Source: an uncultured Pelagibacteraceae bacterium (GTDB lineage Bacteria; Pseudomonadota; Alphaproteobacteria; Pelagibacterales; Pelagibacteraceae). From it: a stretch of 58,506 nt of DNA. The stretch is taken from the NCBI GenBank assembly GCA_902587315.1, contig CACIKW010000004.1, positions 1-58,506 of the forward strand, in the 5' to 3' direction. Both the position numbers and the translations under genes were made by a program. The notes beneath the pieces are model-generated. The model saw only the letters and a program-made list of their open reading frames with translations, did no database searches and was not told the DNA's origin. Below are positions 8,352 to 16,791 of this stretch, piece by piece (positions within the stretch are counted from its first letter, which is position 1; each line of letters begins with the position of its first letter).

Positions 8352-10307
8352 ATGAATAAAAAATTATGGGAAGCTTCAAAAGCTATAAAAAATAAATCTA
8401 ATTTATTTAGATATGAAAAATTTTTAGCTCAAAATTACAATTATAACATCTCACAAAAATATCATAAATTATTAAAATGGAGCATAGCCAATCCAAGTAA
8501 TTTTTGGAGCTCAATATGGGATTTTACAAAAACTAAAGGTAAAAAAAATTTTAAATTTAAATATTCAAAAAATTTAATTAACAGTAAGTTTTTGATTGGT
8601 TCCAAGTTGAATTTTGCAGAAAATTTATTATCAAAAAATGATAACACGAAAGCAATCACATTTATAAGTGAAAACGGATATAGAGAGATCAGAACATGGA
8701 GTCAGTTAAATAGTACTGCAAGTAAAATAATTGAATTTTTCAAAATAAATAAAATAAAAAAAAATGATAGAGTGGCAGCTTATCTTGCAAATACGATTGA
8801 GACAGTTGAAAGTTTTTTAGCAACCGCTAGCGTCGGCGCAATATGGTCTTCCTGCTCTCCTGATTTTGGAATTAATGGAGTAATAGAAAGATTTATTCAA
8901 ATTAAACCTAAATTATTAATTATTTCAGATAGATATTATTATAACGGCAAAGAAATCAACGTTTTAGAAAGACTTCCAGCTATTTTAAAGAAAATAAAAT
9001 CTATAAAAAAAGTAATCATTATTAATTACCCAGGAAAGTCTTTTATAAAGTTTAAATCCTCTAATAAGGTAAAAATTTTTTATTGGAAAGATATCAAAAG
9101 ATTAAGATCAAAAAAAATTGTATTTAATAAATTTGATTTTGATCATGAACTTGCAATTTTGTATTCAAGTGGCACAACGGGTAAGCCAAAATGTATTTGT
9201 CATAGAGCAGGTGGAGTTTTACTGCAGCATTTAAAGGAGCACCAATTACATTGTGAAATAAGGCCAGGAGACAATGTTTTTTACTTTACAACTTGTGGAT
9301 GGATGATGTGGAACTGGTTAGTAAGTTCATTATCTTCAAAAGCTTCTATAGTCCTTTTTGATGGATTTCCAATGTATAAAAAAAATGACTTATTATTAAA
9401 AATGGCAGAAAAAGAAAATGTTACACTTTTTGGAATAAGTGCAAAATATATAGATTCAATAAGAAAATTAAACTTATATCCAAAATTAAAATATAGACTA
9501 AAAAAACTAAAAACTATTTGTTCAACTGGTTCCCCACTTTCTGAAGATAGTTTTAATTATATTTACAAAAAAATAAAAAAAAATATTCACTTAGCATCAA
9601 TATCAGGAGGAACAGATATAGTTTCTTGTTTTATACTGGGCAATATTTATAGTCCTGTAATTTCAGGCCAAATTCAAAATAATGGACTAGGTATGGATGT
9701 TGATGTTTTTGATGAAAATGGAAAATCAATAAATAACAAAAAAGGTGAACTTGTATGTAAATCTGCATTTCCATCTATGCCAAAAAAGTTCTGGAATGAT
9801 AGAAAGAACATTAAATATAAAAAAGCCTATTTTAATAAATTTAAAAATATTTGGCACCATGGCGATTATGCTGAAAGAAAAAATTCAAACGGTTATATAA
9901 TTTATGGAAGATCAGATGCTACATTAAATCCAGGTGGTGTAAGGCTTGGAACCTCAGAAATTTATTCTGTTGTCGAAAAATTTAAAGAAATAAAAGAGTG
10001 TATTGTTGTTGGACAATCATGGGACAATGATATTAGAATTGTATTATTCATTGTCCTTAATAAAAACTATAAACTTGAGCAAAGTCTAATACAAAAAATT
10101 AAAAAAAGAATTAGAATCGAAGCATCTCCCAGACATATACCTTCAAAGATAATAAAAGTTAGCGATATACCTAGAACTAAAAACGGAAAGATTGTAGAAT
10201 TAGCTGTAAAAAATATAATTGAAGGAAATAAAATAAAAAATATTCAAGCATTAGCAAACTCAGAAGTATTACAAGAATATAAAAATTTAAAAGAATTAAA
10301 AATATAA
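8352..10307 (+). CDS. aacS: Acetoacetyl-CoA synthetase
   Basis: The enzyme activates acetoacetate with ATP and CoA to acetoacetyl-CoA. The 651-residue length and N-terminal acetyl-CoA-synthetase-like extension (FWSSIWDFTK) fit AacS. Motifs: P-loop LYSSGTTGKPK near residue 270, the AacS-typical stretch HLKEHQLHCEIRPGD followed by FTTCGWMMWNWL, then GGTDIVSCF, HHGDYAERK, GRSDATLNPGGVRLG, and the C-terminal lysine in IPRTKNGKIVE. The stop is directly followed by the aminotransferase ATG, so the two are one operon. The thiolase at 15.7 kb could process the product. Confidence 0.92.
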   Translation: MNKKLWEASKAIKNKSNLFRYEKFLAQNYNYNISQKYHKLLKWSIANPSNFWSSIWDFTKTKGKKNFKFKYSKNLINSKFLIGSKLNFAENLLSKNDNTKAITFISENGYREIRTWSQLNSTASKIIEFFKINKIKKNDRVAAYLANTIETVESFLATASVGAIWSSCSPDFGINGVIERFIQIKPKLLIISDRYYYNGKEINVLERLPAILKKIKSIKKVIIINYPGKSFIKFKSSNKVKIFYWKDIKRLRSKKIVFNKFDFDHELAILYSSGTTGKPKCICHRAGGVLLQHLKEHQLHCEIRPGDNVFYFTTCGWMMWNWLVSSLSSKASIVLFDGFPMYKKNDLLLKMAEKENVTLFGISAKYIDSIRKLNLYPKLKYRLKKLKTICSTGSPLSEDSFNYIYKKIKKNIHLASISGGTDIVSCFILGNIYSPVISGQIQNNGLGMDVDVFDENGKSINNKKGELVCKSAFPSMPKKFWNDRKNIKYKKAYFNKFKNIWHHGDYAERKNSNGYIIYGRSDATLNPGGVRLGTSEIYSVVEKFKEIKECIVVGQSWDNDIRIVLFIVLNKNYKLEQSLIQKIKKRIRIEASPRHIPSKIIKVSDIPRTKNGKIVELAVKNIIEGNKIKNIQALANSEVLQEYKNLKELKI

Positions 10308-11534
10308 ATGATCAAAGATATTGTAAAAAACTTAAAAATATCATCGACTCTAAGAATAAATGAAATATCAAAAGAACTTGAATCTAAGGGAAAAGAAGTT
10401 TTCAAATTTGGATTTGGACAATCCCCTTTTAAAATTCCAGAAGACGTTATTAATGAACTAAGAAATCATGCTTTTCAAAATAAATATTTACCAATGCAAG
10501 GTCTACCAGAACTTAGAGAAGCTGTAGCAAATTATATATCTTCTAAAAAAAATCATAATTATAAAGCAGAGAATATTTTAATTGGTCCTGGCACTAAAGA
10601 GCTTATGTTTTTATTACAAATGCTTTTCGACGGCGAAGTTATACTTCCGTCCCCTAGCTGGGTATCATATGAGCCCCAAGCAATTTTGGGAAGAAATAAA
10701 GTTCATTGGATAGAAACTCGCAGAGAAAACAATTGGTTCCCAACTTCAAGTGATATAGAAAAAGTTGTTCTACCAAATAAGAAAAAAAATTATTTATTGT
10801 TTTTAAATTCTCCAAACAATCCTTCCGGACAAATTTGTAAAAATTTAGACGAAATAAGCAAAACTATAAAGAAATATAATATTTTAGTTTTATCAGATGA
10901 AATTTATTCAGAGCTGTCTTTTGATGATAACTATAAATCAATTTCAAGTTATTGTCCTGAAAACACAATTATTAGTACCGGACTAAGTAAATGGTGTGGA
11001 GCAGGAGGTTGGAGACTTGGATATTTTGTTATTCCAAATGAATTAACAAGATTAAAAAATTCATTAAAGATTCTTGCTAGTGAAACTTTTTCTTCTGTAA
11101 GCGCACCAATTCAATATGCAGCAATTGCAGCTCATAAAAATGATCATAAAAATTATATTAATAAATCTAGAAAAATCCTTAAGTTGGTAGGAGAGTATGT
11201 TTACAATAATTTAAAGTCTAATAAAATATTGATTGATAAACCACAAGGTGGCTTTTATTTAATGCCAGAATTTTTAGATATGAAATTTAAAAGTTCTCAA
11301 GAAATGTGCTCCAGCTTATTAACTGATACAGGAGTTGTGTTGTTACCAGGCTCAGACTTTGGATTTTCAAAAGATAAACTTATAACAAGATTAAGTTTTA
11401 CGGATTTTGATGGAAAAGAATTTATGGATAATTTGCCTGAAAAACAGAATTTAGATATTAGTTTAGTAGATAAATTTGCGCCCAAAATAGTTGAAGGCAC
11501 AAAAAGATTGAAAGCCTGGGTTGAATCAACTTAA
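10308..11534 (+). CDS. Class I/II aminotransferase (aspartate aminotransferase-like)
   Basis: A 408-residue PLP enzyme of fold type I. The PLP lysine is Lys228 in STGLSKWCGAGGWRLGY. Upstream are the NSPNNPSGQ motif (the Asn that contacts the pyridine ring) and LSDEIYSEL (the Asp on the ring nitrogen); a substrate-carboxylate Arg fits TRLSFTDF near the C-terminus. It overlaps nothing and starts right after the aacS stop with no spacer. The family includes aspartate, aromatic and branched-chain aminotransferases, so I do not name the amino donor. Confidence 0.85.
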   Translation: MIKDIVKNLKISSTLRINEISKELESKGKEVFKFGFGQSPFKIPEDVINELRNHAFQNKYLPMQGLPELREAVANYISSKKNHNYKAENILIGPGTKELMFLLQMLFDGEVILPSPSWVSYEPQAILGRNKVHWIETRRENNWFPTSSDIEKVVLPNKKKNYLLFLNSPNNPSGQICKNLDEISKTIKKYNILVLSDEIYSELSFDDNYKSISSYCPENTIISTGLSKWCGAGGWRLGYFVIPNELTRLKNSLKILASETFSSVSAPIQYAAIAAHKNDHKNYINKSRKILKLVGEYVYNNLKSNKILIDKPQGGFYLMPEFLDMKFKSSQEMCSSLLTDTGVVLLPGSDFGFSKDKLITRLSFTDFDGKEFMDNLPEKQNLDISLVDKFAPKIVEGTKRLKAWVEST

Positions 11535-11561
11535 TTTTTTTATAGACTCATCAGTAAAGTT

Positions 11562-11588
11562 TTGATTAGAATTGTTCTAAATTAATAT
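11562..11588 (+). promoter_or_regulatory. Candidate promoter with an embedded inverted repeat, ahead of the TAXI-TRAP genes
   Basis: TTGATT (11562-11567) and TAATAT (11583-11588) are spaced like weak -35/-10 boxes (15 bp). Between them lies a perfect inverted repeat TTAGAA-TTG-TTCTAA (11566-11580). A repressor bound there would block the promoter, so transport may be regulated. No regulator gene lies beside it. Confidence 0.35.
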
Positions 11589-11602
11589 TAGTGGAGGGGA
11601 CT

Positions 11603-12607
11603 ATGAAAAAAATAATAACTTCCTTATCGAGTGCTCTTTTGATTTTTGTAGCTTCGTTGTCATTTACAACAGTTGCAAAATCTGCAGAGTTTTTCACGAT
11701 AGGAACAGGCGGACCAACTGGAGTTTATTTCCAGACTGGAAACGCAATTTGTAAAATGTTGCATAAATCTGCAATAGCGAAAGAACATGGAAGAAAAAAA
11801 GGCATAGATAAAGCTTACAGATGTACAGCTCCATCAACTGGTGGATCAAATTACAATATTGGTCAAATCAAAGATGGCGAGTTTCAATTCGGTGTAGCTC
11901 AGTCTGACTGGCAATTTCATGCTGTTAATGGTTCAAGCAAATGGGAAGGAAAAAAGTTTGGTAATTTAAGAGCTGTTTTTTCAGTTCACAACGAACCTTT
12001 CCAAATTTGGGCGAGAAAAAAAGCCAAAGTAAAAGATTTTAAAGGTCTTAAAGGTAAAACAGTAAACATAGGTAATCCAGGCTCAGGTCAAAGAGGAACC
12101 ATGGAAGTACTTATGGCAGCAATGGGAGTTGATAATAGTTACTTCAAAGGAGTAACTGAGTTAACTTCTTCTGAACAAGTAAAAGCGCTATGTGACGGTA
12201 AAATTGACGCTTATGGATATTCAGTAGGATTTCCAAATGGTGCTATGGAACAAGCAGCTACTTGTGCAGCAAAAGCATTACCAATTAATCTTACTGGCGG
12301 ACCTGTTCAAGGTTTAATAGATGGTGCACCTTATTATGCAGCTGCTACAATACCCGCGGGAACTTACACAGGACAAAAAAAAGATGTAACTACTTTTGGT
12401 GTTAAGGCTACTGTTGTAACTAGTGCCGATGTTTCTGAAGAGTTAGTATACTTAGTAACAAAAGCAGTTTTTGAAAATTTTGATGATTTCAGAAAACAGC
12501 ATCCTGCTTTTGGACCATTAGAAAAGAAAAACATGATAGCTGATGGTTTGTCAGCGCCATTACACCCAGGAGCTATTAAATACTATAAAGAAGCTGGATT
12601 AATGTAA
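11603..12607 (+). CDS. TRAP transporter solute-binding protein, TAXI family
   Basis: The periplasmic receptor of a TAXI-type TRAP transporter. I choose ATG 11603, not the upstream in-frame GTG at 11591, because GGAGGGG at 11593-11599 is the ribosome-binding site. The 334-residue precursor has a signal peptide (MKKIITSLSSALLIFVAS..) with likely cleavage after residue 28 (KSA/EFF). The TAXI core follows: IGTGGPTGVYFQTGNAICK, then STGGSNYNI, VNIGNPGSGQRGTMEV and PIPAGTY-like turns. TAXI ligands are poorly known; glutamate and other carboxylates are reported for some. A strong terminator separates it from the permease gene, which would favour more binding protein than permease. Confidence 0.9.
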   Translation: MKKIITSLSSALLIFVASLSFTTVAKSAEFFTIGTGGPTGVYFQTGNAICKMLHKSAIAKEHGRKKGIDKAYRCTAPSTGGSNYNIGQIKDGEFQFGVAQSDWQFHAVNGSSKWEGKKFGNLRAVFSVHNEPFQIWARKKAKVKDFKGLKGKTVNIGNPGSGQRGTMEVLMAAMGVDNSYFKGVTELTSSEQVKALCDGKIDAYGYSVGFPNGAMEQAATCAAKALPINLTGGPVQGLIDGAPYYAAATIPAGTYTGQKKDVTTFGVKATVVTSADVSEELVYLVTKAVFENFDDFRKQHPAFGPLEKKNMIADGLSAPLHPGAIKYYKEAGLM

Positions 12608-12627
12608 TCTTAATACTTAATTAAATT

Positions 12628-12662
12628 AAAAAGGCCCAATATATTTATTGGGCCTTTTTTTT
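12628..12662 (+). terminator. Intrinsic terminator between receptor and permease genes
   Basis: A 14-bp perfect stem (AAAAAGGCCCAATA, 12628-12641, with TATTGGGCCTTTTT, 12646-12659) and a 4-nt loop, followed by Ts. In a transporter operon, partial termination here would lower permease relative to receptor. Confidence 0.85.
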
Positions 12663-12681
12663 ATAGTAAAGTATTGAACAA

Positions 12682-15003
12682 ATGAATCAAAACATTGATA
12701 CAAAAATCGAAAGTAAAATTAGTGAAGATTTATCCCCAACTAGAAATCTTACAGGAATTCATTTAAAAATTGTTTTAGGTATAGCAATTATCTGGTCCTT
12801 GTTTCAACTTTGGTATGCATCTCCATTTCCTTTTTGGTTTAATATTGGAATGTTTAAAGGTTTACCAGCTAGGGCAATTCATTTAGGATTTGCTTTACTA
12901 CTAGCTTTTTTGATTTTTCCTTTTTCTAGATCAAAAAAAATTTCAATAATTGATATTTTAATTAGTATAATTGCAACTTTTTGTTGTTTATATATTTATT
13001 TTTTTTACGATCAATTAGTAGATAGAGGAGGTATTCTTCTTAAAATTACACTAGGCAAATATATTATACCAGTTGAACTAATTATTGGAGCAACTGGAAT
13101 TTTAATTTTACTTGAAGCAACAAGAAGGGTAATTGGAATACCATTAGTAATTATAGCAGTATGTTTTTTATTATTTTCATATTTTGGAAAATATGCACCT
13201 GAAATAATTTCACACGGAGGACTTTCCCTAAAGAGACTTGTCGGTTTTCAATGGTTTGATCAAGAAGCAATATTCGGAATTCCAATTGGTGTTTCAGTTG
13301 ATTTCATATTTTTGTTTGTTTTGTTTGGAGCTCTTTTAGAAACTGCTGGTGGTGGTCAGTATTTTTTAAATTTAGCTTTTGCCTTGGTAGGAAAAATGAG
13401 AGGGGGTCCAGCGAAAGCTGCAATTTTAGGATCTGGAATGACAGGAATGATATCTGGTTCTTCAGTTGCAAATACTGTTACTACCGGAACTTTTACAATT
13501 CCAATTATGAAAAAAACTGGATTTTCAAAAGAAAAAGCTGGAGCAATAGAAGTTTCCTCATCAGTAAATGGACAAATTATGCCTCCTGTAATGGGTGCCG
13601 CAGCTTTTGTTATGGCAAGTTTTATAGGTGTTACATATTTTGAAGTTGTTAAACATGCTTTTTTACCGGCAATAATATCTTATATAGCTTTGTTTTATAT
13701 TTCTCATCTTGAAGCTTTAAAATTAAATCTTAAAGGCATGGAAGAAAAGGATGTACCAATTTTAAAAAAAACCTTTTTAGCTGGTTTACATTTTTTAATT
13801 CCGATTTTTGTGTTAATTTATTTGTTAGTTTATCTAAGACTAACAGCCTCATATTCTATATTTTATGCAACAATTTCATTAATTTTAGTTAATCTAGTAA
13901 ATAAACTAATAAAAGAACCAAATTTAAAAGACGGATTTAAAACTTGGTTTAACCAAACAGTGATCGGTTTTGAAAAAGGTGCCATAAATATGGTTGCAGT
14001 TGGTATTGCTATTGCGACTGCAGGAGTAATTGTTGGAGCAGTTGGTTCTACTGGACTAAGTACAAATCTAATTATAGTAATAGAATCTGTAGCCAGAGAT
14101 AATGTTACAATTTTAATATTTTTAACTATTATTTTATGTTTATTGTTAGGTATGGGACTGCCAACAACTGCAAATTATGTAGTCGTAGCATCATTAATGT
14201 CTATGGTTTTGGTAGATGTAGGTAATGCTTCTGGTTTTATATTTCCAATAATAGCCGTTCATTTATTTGTATTTTATTTTGGATTAATGGCAGATGTAAC
14301 TCCTCCCGTGGGTTTAGCATCTTATGCAGCAGCAGGCATTTCAGGAGGAGACCCACTTAAAACTGGAGTACAAGCATTTTGGTATAGTTTAAGAACAGGA
14401 ATTCTTCCAATTGTTTTTTTATTTAATCATGAGTTGCTTCTAATTGGGATTGAAAATATTTGGCACGCTTTGTTGGTAATTGCAACTTCATTAATTGGAA
14501 TATTAGTATTTACAGCTGCTACTCAAAGATGGTTTTTTAACAGACTAATGTGGTATGAAATTATAATTTTCTTGTTTATTTCAATATCATTTTTGTCTCC
14601 AGAATTTGTACTAAATAAATTTTACCCAAAATATAATTATAAAGACCTAAGTACTATTCATTCAATAAACTTAGATATAGATAAAGAAGTTCATATAAAA
14701 GTTACTCGTTTAAGCGAGTACGGTGAAAGATACAAACTATTTGTAATTGAAAGAGATTCTTTTCAAAATAAATTTGATCTAGAAGACTATGGAATTAATT
14801 TAGCAAAAAAAGATAATAAAATAATTGTTGATACTTTAAAATGGAATGGGACGGCAAAAAAAAGTGGAATGGAAACTGGAGATATAATTAGTGAATTTAA
14901 AGTTGAAAATTTAAGCAGACCAAGCAAGTCAATTGTTTATCCAATTGCGCTAGTATTACTTTTGATTTTTGGATATTTAAATTATAGAAGAAAAAAAAGT
15001 TAA
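12682..15003 (+). CDS. TRAP transporter fused 4TM/12TM permease with C-terminal PDZ-like segment
   Basis: A 773-residue inner-membrane permease that fuses the small (DctQ-like) and large (DctM-like) TRAP subunits, as TAXI systems do; it uses ion gradients to import the ligand held by the TAXI receptor. DctM-like motifs are visible: GSGMTGMISGSSVANTVTTG, NGQIMPPVMGAAAF, GMGLPTTANYVV and ADVTPPVGLASYAAAGISGGDP. After the last conserved helices, residues about 650-750 form a soluble stretch ending in WNGTAKKSGMETGDIISEF, a PDZ-like turn as in the DUF3394 tail of some family members, and then one last helix. It ends overlapping the thioesterase stop by 4 bp. Confidence 0.9.
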   Translation: MNQNIDTKIESKISEDLSPTRNLTGIHLKIVLGIAIIWSLFQLWYASPFPFWFNIGMFKGLPARAIHLGFALLLAFLIFPFSRSKKISIIDILISIIATFCCLYIYFFYDQLVDRGGILLKITLGKYIIPVELIIGATGILILLEATRRVIGIPLVIIAVCFLLFSYFGKYAPEIISHGGLSLKRLVGFQWFDQEAIFGIPIGVSVDFIFLFVLFGALLETAGGGQYFLNLAFALVGKMRGGPAKAAILGSGMTGMISGSSVANTVTTGTFTIPIMKKTGFSKEKAGAIEVSSSVNGQIMPPVMGAAAFVMASFIGVTYFEVVKHAFLPAIISYIALFYISHLEALKLNLKGMEEKDVPILKKTFLAGLHFLIPIFVLIYLLVYLRLTASYSIFYATISLILVNLVNKLIKEPNLKDGFKTWFNQTVIGFEKGAINMVAVGIAIATAGVIVGAVGSTGLSTNLIIVIESVARDNVTILIFLTIILCLLLGMGLPTTANYVVVASLMSMVLVDVGNASGFIFPIIAVHLFVFYFGLMADVTPPVGLASYAAAGISGGDPLKTGVQAFWYSLRTGILPIVFLFNHELLLIGIENIWHALLVIATSLIGILVFTAATQRWFFNRLMWYEIIIFLFISISFLSPEFVLNKFYPKYNYKDLSTIHSINLDIDKEVHIKVTRLSEYGERYKLFVIERDSFQNKFDLEDYGINLAKKDNKIIVDTLKWNGTAKKSGMETGDIISEFKVENLSRPSKSIVYPIALVLLLIFGYLNYRRKKS

Positions 15004-15428
15004 CCACCAAAACCTGATTTTGAAATAGGATTACTATTTAATATTTTCCATATTCCAGAAGCAGAAGCAATAATTTTTCCTTTTGATTGCAGGTGACAAA
15101 TTAAAAATATTAGTGTTTTTGTTTTTTTTTGAATTTTTGTAAATCCAATAATTTCATCACCTAACTTAGTAGAACCAATAAATTTTATATCTAATGATAT
15201 AGTTACGCAAGGAACATTCCCAGCAGCTCTATGGGCGCCTGTTCCTGCTCCCGCATCAATTATCGAAGCAATATACCCTCCGTGTGTAATTCCTAATGCG
15301 TTTAAATGGTTTTCTTTAATGGTTGTTTTAAATTCATAATCGGTTTTTGTAATTTCTTTAAACAATAAGCCGCCATTATGTTTCATAAAACCTGGCTTTA
15401 TACTTAACTGTTCAAATTTTTCTGACAT
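15000..15428 (-). CDS. PaaI-type hotdog thioesterase
   Basis: A 142-residue single hotdog-domain protein. The family motif is visible as NALGITHGGYIASIIDAGAGTGAHRA (HGG plus a following Asp on the long helix), then VTISLDIKFIG and a C-terminal ASASGIWKI strand. Such enzymes hydrolyse acyl- or aryl-CoA thioesters; the substrate is not predictable. It converges on the TRAP permease gene with a 4-bp overlap of stops. Confidence 0.82.
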   Translation of the reverse strand: MSEKFEQLSIKPGFMKHNGGLLFKEITKTDYEFKTTIKENHLNALGITHGGYIASIIDAGAGTGAHRAAGNVPCVTISLDIKFIGSTKLGDEIIGFTKIQKKTKTLIFLICHLQSKGKIIASASGIWKILNSNPISKSGFGG

Positions 15429-15433
15429 ACTTT

Positions 15434-15517
15434 CTAAATTAATAAAGCAATTATTAACAATATTACAAAAATTATTGCAAAGAAATATATCACCGCTTTT
15501 TGTAAAGATATTTTCAT
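15434..15517 (-). CDS. Possible 27-residue single-helix membrane peptide
   Basis: A short frame between tRNA-Arg and the thioesterase: ATG at 15517, stop TAG at 15434. The product opens MKISLQKAVIYFF and is then nearly all Ile, Leu, Val and Ala, so it would be a single membrane helix with a short basic N-terminus. No strong ribosome-binding site is visible and AT-rich DNA readily gives such frames by chance. It is listed because of its tidy fit between two genes on the same strand. Confidence 0.3.
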   Translation of the reverse strand: MKISLQKAVIYFFAIIFVILLIIALLI

Positions 15518-15531
15518 AACCAATCCATATC

Positions 15532-15608
15532 TGGCGCGCCTGCTAGGAGTTGAACCCAGAACCTCCTGGTCCGTAGCCAAGCGCTCTATCCAATTGAGCT
15601 ACAGGCGC
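15532..15608 (-). tRNA. tRNA-Arg(ACG)
   Basis: A 77-nt tRNA on the minus strand with encoded CCA. Acceptor strands GCGCCTG and CAGGCGC pair fully with discriminator G. The D-arm is GCTCAATTGGATAGAGC. The anticodon loop CTACGGA between CTTGG and CCAGG gives anticodon ACG (read as ICG after deamination). The T-loop is GGTTCAACTCC. Confidence 0.95.
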
Positions 15609-15672
15609 AACATTGTCTTATATTATTACATCTTTTAATGTATTATACCATATTAGCAATTATTGAATTTAT

Positions 15673-16785
15673 ATGGGAAAAAATTCTAAAGATATAGTTT
15701 TTACATCTGCTTTTAGAACTGCGATCGGGAAGTATAAAGGTTCTTTAAAGGAGTTTCATGCACACGACCTAGGAAAAATCGTAATTAAAAAAATTTTACA
15801 GCAATCAAAAGTGAAAGCTAATGACATAGATGAAGTTATTATGGGTCAAGTTTTAACTGGTGGAACAGGACAAAATCCGGCAAGACAAGCCGCTATAGGA
15901 GCAGGAATACCAGAAAGCAAAACCGGTTTTGTGATCAATCAAGTTTGTGGTTCAGGTTTAAGATCTATAGTTGCCGGATATCAATCAATTTTATCAGGCG
16001 ATGCTAAAATTATTATATCAGGAGGACAGGAAAGTATGAGTAATTCAAAAGAAGAACTAATGCTAAAGGATGGTTTAATTGATGCATATAATAATTATCA
16101 TATGGGCATAACGGCAGAAAATGTTGCTGAAAAATGGAATATATCAAGAAAAGATCAAGATGCTTTTGCAGTCTCTTCTCAATCAAAAGCACAAGATGCA
16201 ATAAAAAATAAAAAATTTGTAGATGAAATAATCGAAAGTACATTGCTAGAGGATGAACACCCAAGAAAAGATATCACTCTAGAAGGACTATCAAAACTTA
16301 AACCAGCATTTAAAAAAGATGGAACAGTTACACCAGGAAATTCATCTGGAATAAACGATGGTGCTGCAGCAGTATTGTTAATGGAACGTGAAGAAGCTGA
16401 AAAAAGAGGTTTGACACCATTAGTAAAAATAATATCTTGGGCCACTTGTGGTGTAGATCCTACATTAATGGGATCAGGTCCAATTCCAGCATCAAAAAAA
16501 GCATTAGATAAAGCAGGATGGAGCGTGAAGGATTTAGATTTAGTAGAATCCAATGAAGCTTTTGCTGCACAAAGTATCGCCGTAGTTAAAGAACTAAAAA
16601 TTCCTCAAGAAATAGTAAATGTTAATGGAGGCGCAATTGCACTTGGCCATCCCATAGGTGCATCTGGTACCAGGATAATAGTTACATTAATACATGAAAT
16701 GATTAAAAGAAATTCAAAAAAAGGTTTGGCTACTTTATGCATTGGAGGAGGAATGGGAATCTCTATGTGCATTGAAAGAAATTAA
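15673..16785 (+). CDS. phaA: Acetyl-CoA C-acetyltransferase (thiolase), short form
   Basis: A thiolase that joins two acetyl-CoA or splits acetoacetyl-CoA. All catalytic residues are visible: nucleophile Cys in NQVCGSGLRS, His in GGAIALGHPIGASG, and the second Cys in LCIGGGMGIS. At 370 residues it is about 20 short of the usual 390-394. The gap falls after GGQESMS, where the family has a loop of about 18 residues before the DGL..YHMG motif, here replaced by NSKEELMLK. In known biosynthetic thiolases that loop builds the tetramer. It starts the plus-strand run into the pyruvate dehydrogenase genes (6-bp gap). AacS at 8.4 kb could supply acetoacetyl-CoA. Confidence 0.88.
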   Translation: MGKNSKDIVFTSAFRTAIGKYKGSLKEFHAHDLGKIVIKKILQQSKVKANDIDEVIMGQVLTGGTGQNPARQAAIGAGIPESKTGFVINQVCGSGLRSIVAGYQSILSGDAKIIISGGQESMSNSKEELMLKDGLIDAYNNYHMGITAENVAEKWNISRKDQDAFAVSSQSKAQDAIKNKKFVDEIIESTLLEDEHPRKDITLEGLSKLKPAFKKDGTVTPGNSSGINDGAAAVLLMEREEAEKRGLTPLVKIISWATCGVDPTLMGSGPIPASKKALDKAGWSVKDLDLVESNEAFAAQSIAVVKELKIPQEIVNVNGGAIALGHPIGASGTRIIVTLIHEMIKRNSKKGLATLCIGGGMGISMCIERN

Positions 16786-16791
16786 TTTTTT

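Noticed and set aside
11591..11602. GTG start for the TAXI receptor
   Set aside because: The codons from this GTG contain the ribosome-binding site itself (GGAGGGG), and ATG 11603 gives a normal signal peptide.
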